From Bacillota bacterium (GTDB lineage Bacteria; Bacillota_E; JAJZYS01; JAJYTV01), in NCBI GenBank assembly GCA_021845645.1, contig JAJZVM010000012.1, forward strand, positions 38,761 through 102,760: a stretch of 64,000 nucleotides of DNA, in the 5' to 3' direction. The stretch's first letter is position 1. Each line of letters opens with the position of its first letter. The position numbers were made by a program, and so were the translations under genes. The notes beneath the pieces were generated by a model. It worked only from the letters and a program-made list of their open reading frames with translations. It made no database searches and was not told where the DNA came from. Of this stretch, positions 27,955 to 34,790 are shown in pieces.

Positions 27955-27966
27955 ATGTAGCTACAT
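27945..27966. other. Probable left attachment junction of the integrative element
   Basis: The GH18 coding homology breaks at about 27952. A perfect 12-bp palindrome, ATGTAGCTACAT (27955-27966), follows at once, and the serine recombinase gene ends at 27974. Large serine recombinases normally sit beside their attachment site, and attP arms are often symmetric. The exact crossover dinucleotide cannot be fixed without the empty site or the right end. Confidence 0.6.
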
Positions 27967-27973
27967 ACACCAT

Positions 27974-29455
27974 CTATCGGGCGAGTGCGATGGTGGACGG
28001 GGCTAACGCTCCGACAAAGCTGATGACGGCTTCCTGTTCAGTGACGACGACGTCGGTGATGAGCGCCGTGACGATCGCTCTGCGTGTGGCGAAGGAGAGG
28101 GTGTCAAGCGAGGAGCCGTACTCCTCGGCGAGCCGCTGGAGGCTGGCCAGGTTGGAGACGGAGTCCTGTGCTGCGCGGAAAGACGCCTCGACCCGCCGCA
28201 AGCCTGCTTTGGCCTCGGCAAGGCTGTCGCGGTACTTGCGCTTGTACGAGCGGTAGCGATCTGCGGGGATGTCCTGCTCGAGGTAGGACTCCTCAAGGCG
28301 CACGAGGGCCTGCTCGAACTTCATCACCTGGGCCCGCGCATGCTCGAGACGGTCCTGCACGATCGCGAGGCTTTCCGGGTTGTGCAGTCGGGAGTAGAAG
28401 AGATCCGGGTCGGCGAGGAGAGATGCAACGACGCCCCAGATCTGGGCATCGAGCTTCGTGGCCGACACCGATGGGCCCGTGCAGTGACGGACGCGACCGA
28501 AGACCCGGCCTTGCCAGCGGTCGGGGCACTTGTAGTAGAGGTAGCGGTGCCGGCCGGTCCCCGAGGTGCGGATCTGAACATGGATGTGGAGCAGCCGACC
28601 GCAGACTCCGCAGTGCAACTGTCCCTGAAAGAGGAACTCCGGCCGTTCTTCCTGGCGGCGGGGGCGTCGACGTCTCGAAGCTTTCAGGGCTTGAGTGCGT
28701 TCGAAGAGCTCTTCAGAAATCAGCGGCTCCAGTTTGATCGGCTGCCATTCGGGCTTGGCGCTGCTGCGTTCGACCTCGCCAAGGTAGGAGCGGTTGGTCA
28801 GGATGTAGTGGATGGAGCTGACGCCCCAGTTTGCGCCGCGCGGGCCCGGAACTCCTTCAGCAACGAGGAGGCGGCAAATGTCGTTGATTGTCCACCCCTG
28901 GTTGGTGTAGAGGTCGAAGATCCGTTGCACGACAGGCGCCGTGTCGGGGTTGACGGTGATGCCCTTGCCGCGGACGTGGCTGTACCCGTAGGGCTGTAAG
29001 AAGTGCATCGGCTTGCCTTCGGCGGAGCGGCGAGCCTTGCCCCGGCTCGTGCGCTCAAGGATCATGGCATGTTCGAACTGCGCGAAGGCGCCGCGCACCT
29101 GGAGGAACAACGTGCCCTGCGGCGTGTGATCCCAGGCGAAGTTGACGTACTCGAGCCGAACCCCTGCGCGCTCGAACTCCTTAGACACGATGAGCAGATC
29201 CGCAAGGTCACGCGAGAAGCGGTCAGGGTCGTATACCACGACCACGTCGACGTCGCCGTTCGCGACCTGGTCACGCAGGCGCTCCATCGCCGGACGGGCA
29301 AGAGAGGTGCCTGTATAGGCATCCTCAAGGACCTGTATGCTGCTTGCGCCCATCTCTACGGCCTTGCGCCGGCAGGCGTCTATCTGGGTTTCGAGCGAAA
29401 CGCCTTCAGTAGCCTGGTCTAGAGTGGATACGCGAGCATAGACGACAGTGCGCAC
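27974..29455 (-). CDS. Large serine recombinase (integrase)
   Basis: The 493-residue enzyme begins with the resolvase catalytic domain: Arg8 and nucleophile Ser10 in YARVSTLDQ, and YDPDRFSRD further on. A recombinase domain follows, then a zinc ribbon (CGVCGRLL with later paired Cys) and a long coiled-coil segment, the order in large serine integrases. The GTG start has AGGAGG seven bases upstream. It most likely integrated the element into the GH18 gene. Excision usually needs an extra directionality factor. Confidence 0.95.
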   Translation of the reverse strand: MRTVVYARVSTLDQATEGVSLETQIDACRRKAVEMGASSIQVLEDAYTGTSLARPAMERLRDQVANGDVDVVVVYDPDRFSRDLADLLIVSKEFERAGVRLEYVNFAWDHTPQGTLFLQVRGAFAQFEHAMILERTSRGKARRSAEGKPMHFLQPYGYSHVRGKGITVNPDTAPVVQRIFDLYTNQGWTINDICRLLVAEGVPGPRGANWGVSSIHYILTNRSYLGEVERSSAKPEWQPIKLEPLISEELFERTQALKASRRRRPRRQEERPEFLFQGQLHCGVCGRLLHIHVQIRTSGTGRHRYLYYKCPDRWQGRVFGRVRHCTGPSVSATKLDAQIWGVVASLLADPDLFYSRLHNPESLAIVQDRLEHARAQVMKFEQALVRLEESYLEQDIPADRYRSYKRKYRDSLAEAKAGLRRVEASFRAAQDSVSNLASLQRLAEEYGSSLDTLSFATRRAIVTALITDVVVTEQEAVISFVGALAPSTIALAR

Positions 29456-29465
29456 TTTGGTCCTC

Positions 29466-29756
29466 CTACGATGGTTTTCTCTTCAGTTCATCGTAGGGCC
29501 GGGAACTGAACTCGGCAATGGCGAGGTCTACCGCTCTCTGGATGGCTTCCTCGCTCGGCATGCGGGCAATGGTGATCTTGAAAGTCTGGTCTTGCGAGGC
29601 GGCAGCCCCCTTGGGCGGGCGTCGCGCGCTAGCGGGTGGGGCTTCGGTGCCTCGGGCATTCTTGGACGTAGTGATGCCTCCCTTCGCCGAACGGTAGGGT
29701 TTGCCACGGGGGTAGGTGTCATGCAGAGCACGGCAAAGGAACGCCCGGGTCCGCAA
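29466..29756 (-). CDS. Small protein of unknown function next to the integrase
   Basis: An open frame of up to 96 codons ends with TAG inside the ribosome site of the integrase gene, so it is translated ahead of it. The C-terminal 40 residues (KITIARMPSEEAIQRAVDLA and on) look like an amphipathic helical domain; the N-terminal half is basic and low in complexity. The start is uncertain because the first codons overlap a hairpin at 29742-29773, and CTG at 29726 or ATG at 29561 are alternatives. A directionality factor is one possibility, but I do not recognise the family. Confidence 0.4.
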   Translation of the reverse strand: MRTRAFLCRALHDTYPRGKPYRSAKGGITTSKNARGTEAPPASARRPPKGAAASQDQTFKITIARMPSEEAIQRAVDLAIAEFSSRPYDELKRKPS

Positions 29757-29773
29757 AGGGGCGGATCCGGGCG
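29742..29773 (-). terminator. Hairpin after the HicB-like gene
   Basis: A 13-base stem with one G-T pair (29742-29754 with 29761-29773) closes a six-base loop. On the minus strand it is followed by TTCCTTT, in keeping with an intrinsic terminator for the HicB-like/MNT-HEPN operon. Confidence 0.65.
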
Positions 29774-29791
29774 TAGGTCTAATCTGAGACG

Positions 29792-30049
29792 CTAGGTACC
29801 GTGGGGACCTGTCTCCACTTGGATCTCTGCGACGAAGACTTCCCGCGCCGTGGGCTGGTCCAGTGTGACAGCCCCAAAGGTATCGACGTGGGACTGCACG
29901 GCAGACCGGACGCCGGCGAGCGCCTCTTCAAAGGAGTCGCCCTCGGCAACGACCACGCCTTTCAGGCCAAGCGGGTAGGCGAGATAGCCGTCGTTGTGCT
30001 TCTCAACGATAACCTTCAGGTTGATGCGGTGCGAACCGGAGGGCCTCAT
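29792..30049 (-). CDS. HicB-like antitoxin-type protein
   Basis: The 85-residue protein matches the partial RNase H-like HicB fold: KVIVEKHNDGYLAYPLGLKG, then AEGDSFEEALAGVRSAVQSH. There is no HicA gene beside it. Instead its ATG overlaps the stop of an MNT-HEPN gene (ATGA), so the two form one unit. It may be an antitoxin or regulator for that neighbour. It is too short for a DNA-binding domain. Confidence 0.7.
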   Translation of the reverse strand: MRPSGSHRINLKVIVEKHNDGYLAYPLGLKGVVVAEGDSFEEALAGVRSAVQSHVDTFGAVTLDQPTAREVFVAEIQVETGPHGT

Positions 30050-30825
30050 CGGTCAAAGGACCAGTCTTCAGTGTGCCCCCGCCGGTGGCCCAAGCGCTGT
30101 TCCATCTCGGCAACGAACTGCTGGACGGAAGTCTCCCACCGCTTGAACTCCTCAACGACGTCCTTCCTGCCGCGAGGGAAGTGGCCCTCGTAGCCATAGA
30201 GCACATGGAGGGTATTGACGTAACTCTGGAACTGCTCGTTGAAAGGGGGCGGCAGGTTCTTGTCGATCTTGCCCCACCCGGTCTTGTCCGAGCCCATGAA
30301 GGTGAGAGCGGCGACGCGGGCGGCATGGAAGAGGGAGTCGAAAGCAATCTTGAAGTGTGCGTCGCTCACGGCTCCGGTGTGAAAGCGTAGGGCCAATTTG
30401 AGATTCTGGCGGCCGACCTCCAGGTATCCCGCAGCCTCGTCAAACGAAGCCAAGATCCAATCTCCCTCCCGGTCCAGGAAGCCTGCAGCTTCCTGAATGG
30501 TCTCGCCGGCGCCGAAGAGAACGGCGCCTGCAAGGATACCGCGCGCAAGGCCGCGGATCTCGTCGCCCGGAGCTCGGAGAACGAGGTCCACTTCCTTATG
30601 GGTCTCATCGTTCAGTGCGTCAGCGATCGCGCGGCGAACCTGCTCGAGGGCCTCACGTCGTGCGTTTGTGGTGACTACGATATCGTAATCCCGGGCCTGC
30701 GCCGGAGCGTAGACAGATGAGCCGATGAGTACACCATCGCGTGCGGACGAGTCCGCAGCTATGATCGCGGCGGCCAGTCGCTCCATGGTTGCACGGAAGC
30801 CTTCGGGACGCGCAGCGATGGCCAT
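30046..30825 (-). CDS. Fused nucleotidyltransferase (MNT) and HEPN domain protein
   Basis: The product is about 259 residues. The N-terminal half has the minimal nucleotidyltransferase signature: Gly35-Ser36 followed by Asp46-Tyr-Asp48 and the third acidic residue Asp80 (KEVDLVL). The C-terminal half is an all-helical HEPN-like domain without an obvious RX4-6H RNase motif. MNT and HEPN proteins commonly form toxin-antitoxin pairs; here they are fused and coupled to a HicB-like gene. ATG at 30825 follows AAGGAGG by nine bases; the frame upstream of it lacks coding character. Confidence 0.75.
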   Translation of the reverse strand: MAIAARPEGFRATMERLAAAIIAADSSARDGVLIGSSVYAPAQARDYDIVVTTNARREALEQVRRAIADALNDETHKEVDLVLRAPGDEIRGLARGILAGAVLFGAGETIQEAAGFLDREGDWILASFDEAAGYLEVGRQNLKLALRFHTGAVSDAHFKIAFDSLFHAARVAALTFMGSDKTGWGKIDKNLPPPFNEQFQSYVNTLHVLYGYEGHFPRGRKDVVEEFKRWETSVQQFVAEMEQRLGHRRGHTEDWSFDR

Positions 30826-30946
30826 CGACGGTCGCCTCCTTCGCGGTTCATCAGTAAGTGTAACACCATGCTGCCGCCCGGAAATCAAGACACACCGGCG
30901 CCTCTGAAACTCGGCATCCGGCGTCTCATGACGGGGGTGTGGGAAC

Positions 30947-31585
30947 CTAGCAAGGGTGCAGGAGAGAGCGAACGCGCGCGAGATTCGACGCTCCCTCAAC
31001 AGAACCGTTCTCGAGGCCCTGCAAGAGGCGGTGGATCTGCTCCGGGGAGGCATTGGGCGCCTCCACCTTGATCGCCGCACGGAAGGCTTCCCTCCTCAGC
31101 GAGCCACGTTGGCGCGCGGCCTCTTGGTCGCTAGCCGGCGCGGAGGCAATCGTAGTGTGTAGGGTCCCCGGGGCTCCGTAGATCGGCGCCGGCGTGGTGG
31201 CCGATGACGCATGCCAGCTGATCGCGCCAGGCATCTCATCGTGGAGTGCCCGTTCCACGACCTCTCGTGCCGCCAGTAGAGGAGCGATCAGGAGGTTGCC
31301 TGTCTGATCGAGCGACGCGGCTCCCGTGATGGGTCGCAGCAGCCAAGTAGGTGTAGGTGTGTCTCCAAGGAGACGGACCGAAAGCGCAACTGCGGAGTTG
31401 GGAGCAGCCACGTCCTCAGGCACAACGACGAAGGCGCCGCTAGCGAACTCGACCTGACCCCATTCGGCGTCGCCTCGAGCGACAGCCGCGCGGGCCTCAC
31501 TCCAACTCCAGTCGCAGAGCCAGCGCGGCTCGCCAGGTACCGAATCATACACGGAGACTGTCTTGTGCTTTCCGCTGCGGGGCAT
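30947..31585 (-). CDS. Hypothetical protein
   Basis: A 212-residue protein with no family that I recognise. It has no signal peptide or membrane segment. The N-terminal half contains an RWLCDWSWSEARAAVARGDAEW stretch; the C-terminal part is helical and charged (SPEQIHRLLQGLENGS). ATG follows AAGGGTGG by seven bases, which supports it as a real gene. It lies upstream of the MNT-HEPN gene on the same strand with a gap of about 120 bases. Confidence 0.65.
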   Translation of the reverse strand: MPRSGKHKTVSVYDSVPGEPRWLCDWSWSEARAAVARGDAEWGQVEFASGAFVVVPEDVAAPNSAVALSVRLLGDTPTPTWLLRPITGAASLDQTGNLLIAPLLAAREVVERALHDEMPGAISWHASSATTPAPIYGAPGTLHTTIASAPASDQEAARQRGSLRREAFRAAIKVEAPNASPEQIHRLLQGLENGSVEGASNLARVRSLLHPC

Positions 31586-31713
31586 GGTTTACCACCCTTC
31601 ATTCAGCTCTCAGTGCGCTCGGCACCGGCCGGATGACATCACGAACGGGCTCAGGACGTTTCGGAAGAGCGGGCATTCCCTTTTGGGTCACGCTAGGCAG
31701 TGAAAAGGAGCCC

Positions 31714-31917
31714 CTACCCTGTTGCGGATGAGCTGTCACGGAAAAGAGACTCGACAGGAACACCGAGAATCCGCGCCAGGGCCAATGCTACCTTGAGAGA
31801 TGGGACGCGCCGGCCTGTCTCGATGTGGTTGTAGTAGGTGCGACTGATGCCGGCCTGAACTGCCACAGCCTCCTGCGTCAGGTTCTGGGTGTCGCGTGCA
31901 TCGCGCAGCCTTGCCAA
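31714..31917 (-). CDS. XRE-family regulator (small)
   Basis: The 67-residue protein is almost entirely a Cro/C1-type helix-turn-helix domain: NLTQEAVAVQAGISRTYYNHIETGRR, then PSLKVALALARILGVPVESLF. It is divergent from a second XRE gene across about 120 bases that contain an inverted repeat, the classic layout of a maintenance/transfer switch in mobile elements. The start is a TTG after AGGTGGTGAG. Confidence 0.8.
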   Translation of the reverse strand: MARLRDARDTQNLTQEAVAVQAGISRTYYNHIETGRRVPSLKVALALARILGVPVESLFRDSSSATG

Positions 31918-31972
31918 GCTGTTCTCACCACCTATGTTGCCCTTCTCGCCAACATTGTGTGGTACTTTCCGT

Positions 31973-31994
31973 CACGGTGTCAAGGGGTACCGTG
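31973..31994. promoter_or_regulatory. Inverted repeat between divergent XRE genes
   Basis: CACGGT (31973-31978) and ACCGTG (31989-31994) form a perfect inverted repeat separated by ten bases, in the centre of the divergent XRE promoter region. Cro/C1-type dimers bind such sites. No cognate pairing can be shown from sequence alone. Confidence 0.45.
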
Positions 31995-32039
31995 TTTCCT
32001 GCGACACCTGATTGCTCGGGGTTGCTGAGAAGGGCTAGG

Positions 32040-32672
32040 ATGTGCCTGATGGACACGCTAGCAATGCTCGGACAACAGTTGCAGCAAGCCCGTAAGAGGA
32101 AGGGCTTGAGTCAGACTGAGGTTGGTATGGCGCTTGAAACGGACCGATTTACAGTTAGTAAGTGGGAAAACGGGAAGCAGGAAGTGCGTCTGCAGACGTT
32201 GCAACGCCTTGCGGATCTCTACGATGTTAGCCTTGACGAACTGATTGGGGCACCCGCAGGGGTTCTTCAAGGCGCAGGCGGGGGCTCGGCAGCGCGCAAA
32301 GGGGTAGCAGATGTCGTGACGGAAGGCCTGGATCCGTCGGAGCGACTGATGCGGTTGGCCGAGGAGCTCTCGGCCGCGCTGCGTATGCGCGAGGAGAATG
32401 AACGTCTCCGCATCGAGCACGTGGAGGCCCCACGGGCGGAAGCAGAGAAAATCGCGCGCGAAGCTGAGAAGGCGGCACGCGAAGCGGAGAAAGCTGGGCG
32501 CGAAGCCGAGAAGGCGGCGCGAGAAGCAGAGCGAGTGGGCCAGGAGAACCTCCGTATGCTGATGATGCAGCTGATGGGCACCCCTCGAGGCAGCAGCCAG
32601 CCGGGAGGTGGAGAGCCCGTCGACGAGGCTGCCAGTACCACCGAGGAGAAAGTGGACGCGGCTCGCGGATAA
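32040..32672 (+). CDS. XRE-family regulator with coiled-coil tail
   Basis: The product is about 210 residues. The N-terminal Cro/C1 helix-turn-helix reads GLSQTEVGMALETDRFTVSKWENGKQE. A linker follows, then a run of five seven-residue repeats of the type EAEKAAR (about residues 134-168), predicting an uninterrupted coiled coil for dimerisation or oligomerisation. ATG at 32040 and ATG at 32049 are both possible; AGGA lies eight bases before the second. It faces the smaller XRE gene and probably acts with it. Confidence 0.82.
   Translation: MCLMDTLAMLGQQLQQARKRKGLSQTEVGMALETDRFTVSKWENGKQEVRLQTLQRLADLYDVSLDELIGAPAGVLQGAGGGSAARKGVADVVTEGLDPSERLMRLAEELSAALRMREENERLRIEHVEAPRAEAEKIAREAEKAAREAEKAGREAEKAAREAERVGQENLRMLMMQLMGTPRGSSQPGGGEPVDEAASTTEEKVDAARG
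32439..32543 (+). repeat. Five tandem 21-bp coding repeats (heptad coiled coil)
   Basis: Five in-frame 21-base units encode EAEKIAR, EAEKAAR, EAEKAGR, EAEKAAR and EAERVGQ. The DNA units differ at silent positions, so the protein repeat is conserved better than the DNA. This is coding repetition, not a CRISPR or iteron. Confidence 0.85.
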
Positions 32673-32673
32673 T

Positions 32674-32853
32674 GTGATCGCGTTCCCGGTGATTGCATCT
32701 CGGCAGCCGGGCGAGGTTCCAGAAGGGAATTGGACCTGCCCGGTGGCGGATCCGAAAGTGTGCTTCTTAGCGCAGCGGCTCGACCGGTTGAGCCCCACAA
32801 TGAAACAGACGGTATTTAAGATGCTGGCGACAGCGCTAGCCCAAGATGAATAG
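32674..32853 (+). CDS. Small hypothetical protein
   Basis: A 59-codon frame begins at a GTG two bases after the stop of the XRE gene. The product ends RLSPTMKQTVFKMLATALAQ and has a Pro/Trp-containing middle. No ribosome site is obvious, so re-initiation after the XRE gene would be needed. The composition looks coding, but the evidence is thin. Confidence 0.4.
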   Translation: MIAFPVIASRQPGEVPEGNWTCPVADPKVCFLAQRLDRLSPTMKQTVFKMLATALAQDE

Positions 32854-33172
32854 GTTACGGGACTTCAGTGTATGAAAGGTTTGTGCGCTACACGGGGAGG
32901 AATGTCTGCATGACGCCCAAGAATTCGCCGTGATATGGCAGGACCGGACAGGCATCTAGAGAGTGATCCCTCCGAAGCATGCCTGAAAGGGGGTGACCCT
33001 TTCGCGGGCGGGAGCCTGTGGCCAGTGGTGCTCTTGCCCCTGACCGGAGCGTGATGAATGGGCTCGCACGAGAGAATCCGCGTCGCACAGACGGGCGGCA
33101 TCCCGCAGTGAAATCACCTTCCCAAAAGCCCAGAGTGCAGTATCCAGTCAAGGAGAGATCTCTGTCGTCACG
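32854..33172. other. Leader-like intergenic stretch before the TauE/SafE gene
   Basis: About 320 bases without a credible gene. It contains a seven-base perfect hairpin (GAAAGGG, GGTGA loop, CCCTTTC at 32985-33003) next to other GC-rich complementary segments. It could be a structured 5' leader for the exporter gene; I cannot match it to a known riboswitch class. Confidence 0.35.
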
Positions 33173-33901
33173 TTGCTAGTCGTCCTTGCAGTGCTCTGCG
33201 GTTCGCTGACGCGGTCCACGTTCGCGTTCGGCGAGGCGGTCGTCGCCATGCCGCTGTTGGCCATGTTGCCCATCGGCCTGCACACTGCGGTCCCGCTCAT
33301 GGGCCTGGTCGGACTAACCGTCGCACTGCTCACGGTCGTCCAGGGGGGATGGCGCCACATGGACCGCCCTGCGCTGGTCCGCCTGGGAGCCGCTGCGCTG
33401 CTCGGCGTACCCTTCGGTCTGATCCTGCTGCGGACGCTGCCGGCGGGACCCGTCACAACGGGGCTCGGCGCAGTGCTCGTCCTCTACGGGGGATACTCGC
33501 TGGCCGAGCAGTTTACAAATCTGCGCGCCGTACACCTGCAGACCGCGAATGAACGCTGGGCGCCCGCGTTCGGGTTTGTGTCCGGACTGCTCGGGAGCGC
33601 GTACAACTTCAACGGCGCGCCGGTGGCAGTGTACGGATCACTGCGCGGCTGGGACCCGGACCGTTTCCGGGGAACCTTGCAAGCCCACTTCCTGATCACC
33701 GGGTTGCTCATCGTCGTAGGGCAAGGCCTTAGCGGACTTTGGACCGACGAGGTCTTCAAGCTGTATCTGCTGTCCATCCCAGGCATCGTTCTGGCCGTCC
33801 TGGTCGGGGCACAGTTGCGCCGGCGCCTTGCGGTGGCATCGTTTCGGCGATATGTCTTGGCCCTCATCGTCGGGCTCGGCGCGCTGATGCTGGTGCGATA
33901 G
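33173..33901 (+). CDS. TauE/SafE-family membrane exporter
   Basis: The 242-residue protein has about eight hydrophobic segments in two repeats, the layout of the TauE/SafE (COG0730) family that moves sulfite, sulfoacetate or similar anions. Family-like motifs include FAFGEAVVAMPLLAM in the first repeat and FVSGLLGSAYNFNGAPVAVY in the second. The apparent start is TTG at 33173, with AAGGAGAG about 15 bases upstream, so the start is uncertain. It is probably element cargo. Confidence 0.85.
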   Translation: MLVVLAVLCGSLTRSTFAFGEAVVAMPLLAMLPIGLHTAVPLMGLVGLTVALLTVVQGGWRHMDRPALVRLGAAALLGVPFGLILLRTLPAGPVTTGLGAVLVLYGGYSLAEQFTNLRAVHLQTANERWAPAFGFVSGLLGSAYNFNGAPVAVYGSLRGWDPDRFRGTLQAHFLITGLLIVVGQGLSGLWTDEVFKLYLLSIPGIVLAVLVGAQLRRRLAVASFRRYVLALIVGLGALMLVR

Positions 33902-33960
33902 CTTGCGAAAATGTCGCCGCGATGTGCTAGACTCCCTGCGTCCGGGAAGGGGGTGGACGC

Positions 33961-34113
33961 ATGGACACGATCGAGGCGGGCCGCTTGAAGTACATCGAGA
34001 GCTGCGAGGCCCGTGGGGCTAAACCGGAGGTCGCAACTCGCGGGGCGGACAAGTGGGCAGATGCAATGCAACGCCGGCAAGATCATCGCAAAGGATCGCG
34101 CAAGGCTCGATGA
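33961..34113 (+). CDS. Small basic hypothetical protein (50 residues)
   Basis: The frame begins at an ATG five to six bases after a GGGGGTGG ribosome site. It encodes a charged, helical product beginning MDTIEAGRLKYIESCEARG and ending in a basic tail, RRQDHRKGSRKAR. No family is recognised. It lies 59 bases after the exporter gene and just before the promoter at 34130. Confidence 0.45.
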   Translation: MDTIEAGRLKYIESCEARGAKPEVATRGADKWADAMQRRQDHRKGSRKAR

Positions 34114-34129
34114 GGTCTCCGGCGTACGT

Positions 34130-34158
34130 TTGACAGCGGCCCCTTGACCGGATACTTT
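34130..34158 (+). promoter_or_regulatory. Strong sigma-A-like promoter
   Basis: A perfect -35 box TTGACA (34130-34135) is separated by 17 bases from TACTTT (34153-34158, four of six matches). Transcription would begin near 34165. No ORF with a ribosome site follows, and an intrinsic terminator lies about 110 bases downstream. Confidence 0.65.
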
Positions 34159-34164
34159 GTGTAC

Positions 34165-34305
34165 GTAGGGACGGAGCAAACAACCAGGAGCGCTCCCCGG
34201 CTAAGAAGAACGCTCCCGGTTGCCGGCGGTCCGACCCGTCGCAGATCAGTCTAGTTGGTTTCGGTCCTTGGAGAGTAGCCTGTTGCGATCAGGCTACTTT
34301 CCCTT
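34165..34305 (+). ncRNA. Candidate structured small RNA (possible antisense antitoxin)
   Basis: A unit of about 140 bases is bounded by a consensus promoter and an intrinsic terminator and has no credible reading frame. It can fold into a stem of CAACC-A-GGAGCG (34181-34192) with CGCTCCC-GGTTG (34211-34222), closing an 18-base loop. Its 3' end converges on, and overlaps, the end of a short hydrophobic peptide frame on the other strand. This arrangement resembles Firmicutes type I toxin-antitoxin loci (for example txpA/RatA). The role is inferred. Confidence 0.5.
34274..34305 (+). terminator. Intrinsic terminator
   Basis: AGTAGCCTG (34274-34282) and CAGGCTACT (34290-34298) pair around a seven-base loop, followed by TTCCCTTTCT. 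The stop codon of the opposite-strand peptide frame lies inside the right arm, so the hairpin may serve both directions. Confidence 0.8.
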
Positions 34306-34386
34306 TCTATAGGACCTTCCCGCTGCCACGGTGCCGACGAACGCGAGAGCTGCAAGAGCAACCTTCACGGACAGCACCAGGTGCAA
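34294..34386 (-). CDS. Candidate small hydrophobic peptide (type I toxin-like)
   Basis: A 30-residue peptide starting at a TTG would have one membrane segment (VALAALAFVGTVAA) and a basic tail (GRSYRKGK), the general design of type I toxins such as TxpA or BsrG. GGGGGGTGA lies about ten bases upstream of the TTG. The frame is open further upstream to 34527, but that part is Arg/Pro-rich and not membrane-like. The convergent RNA unit on the other strand is the main reason to take it seriously. Confidence 0.35.
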   Translation of the reverse strand: MHLVLSVKVALAALAFVGTVAAGRSYRKGK

Positions 34387-34790
34387 CGCCAGACAATCAC
34401 CCCCCGTCGTTTCCGTCTTGCGACGGGCCGGCCGCTGGAGGCCGACGGGAGGCGGGTTCGCGAGGGTTGTCCCCTTGCGGCGAAGTTCGCCACGCGAAAT
34501 GCGGGGCCCTGCCAGTAGCACCCACAAGAGAAAAGGGGCCGGTGCTCACCGGCGCCCCTCCTCCGGCCCTACGCCGGAGACGTCCCCACCCTACGCTCTC
34601 GGCGTCACTGCACCCGTGGAGCTTCACGTGGGCAGTCTGCAGCCACCCCACGCGTCCGGTCCACGTTGCCTTGGCGCGCCCAGCTCGAGCGCTGAACGGC
34701 CACCCGAGCCTCGCCAGCTACATCGTGCCATAATCTGCCGTTGTTGTCCAAGCGGAGAGCCAGGCGGGCCGGAAAGCAGAAATCAGCCGA
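34387..34790. other. Intergenic stretch between the peptide frame and the protease gene
   Basis: About 400 bases contain several open frames on both strands, none with a good ribosome site or a recognisable product. The only clear structure is a hairpin at 34531-34559. I see no other gene. Confidence 0.4.
34531..34559 (-). terminator. Minus-strand intrinsic terminator
   Basis: AGGGG-CCGGT pairs with ACCGG-(CG)-CCCCT around a GCTC loop, and on the minus strand the stem is followed by TTTTCTC. It probably ends the transcript of the protease gene that stops at 34791. Confidence 0.65.

Noticed and set aside
27945..27966. tRNA gene as integration target
   Set aside because: No tRNA-like cloverleaf is present at the junction. 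The target is a protein-coding gene, as is common for large serine integrases.
32439..32543. Possible CRISPR or iteron array
   Set aside because: The 21-bp units are contiguous, in frame and encode heptads; there are no spacers.
34397..34651. Minus-strand 84-codon frame near the hairpin at 34531
   Set aside because: It crosses the terminator hairpin, is Pro/Arg/Gly-rich and has no good ribosome site.
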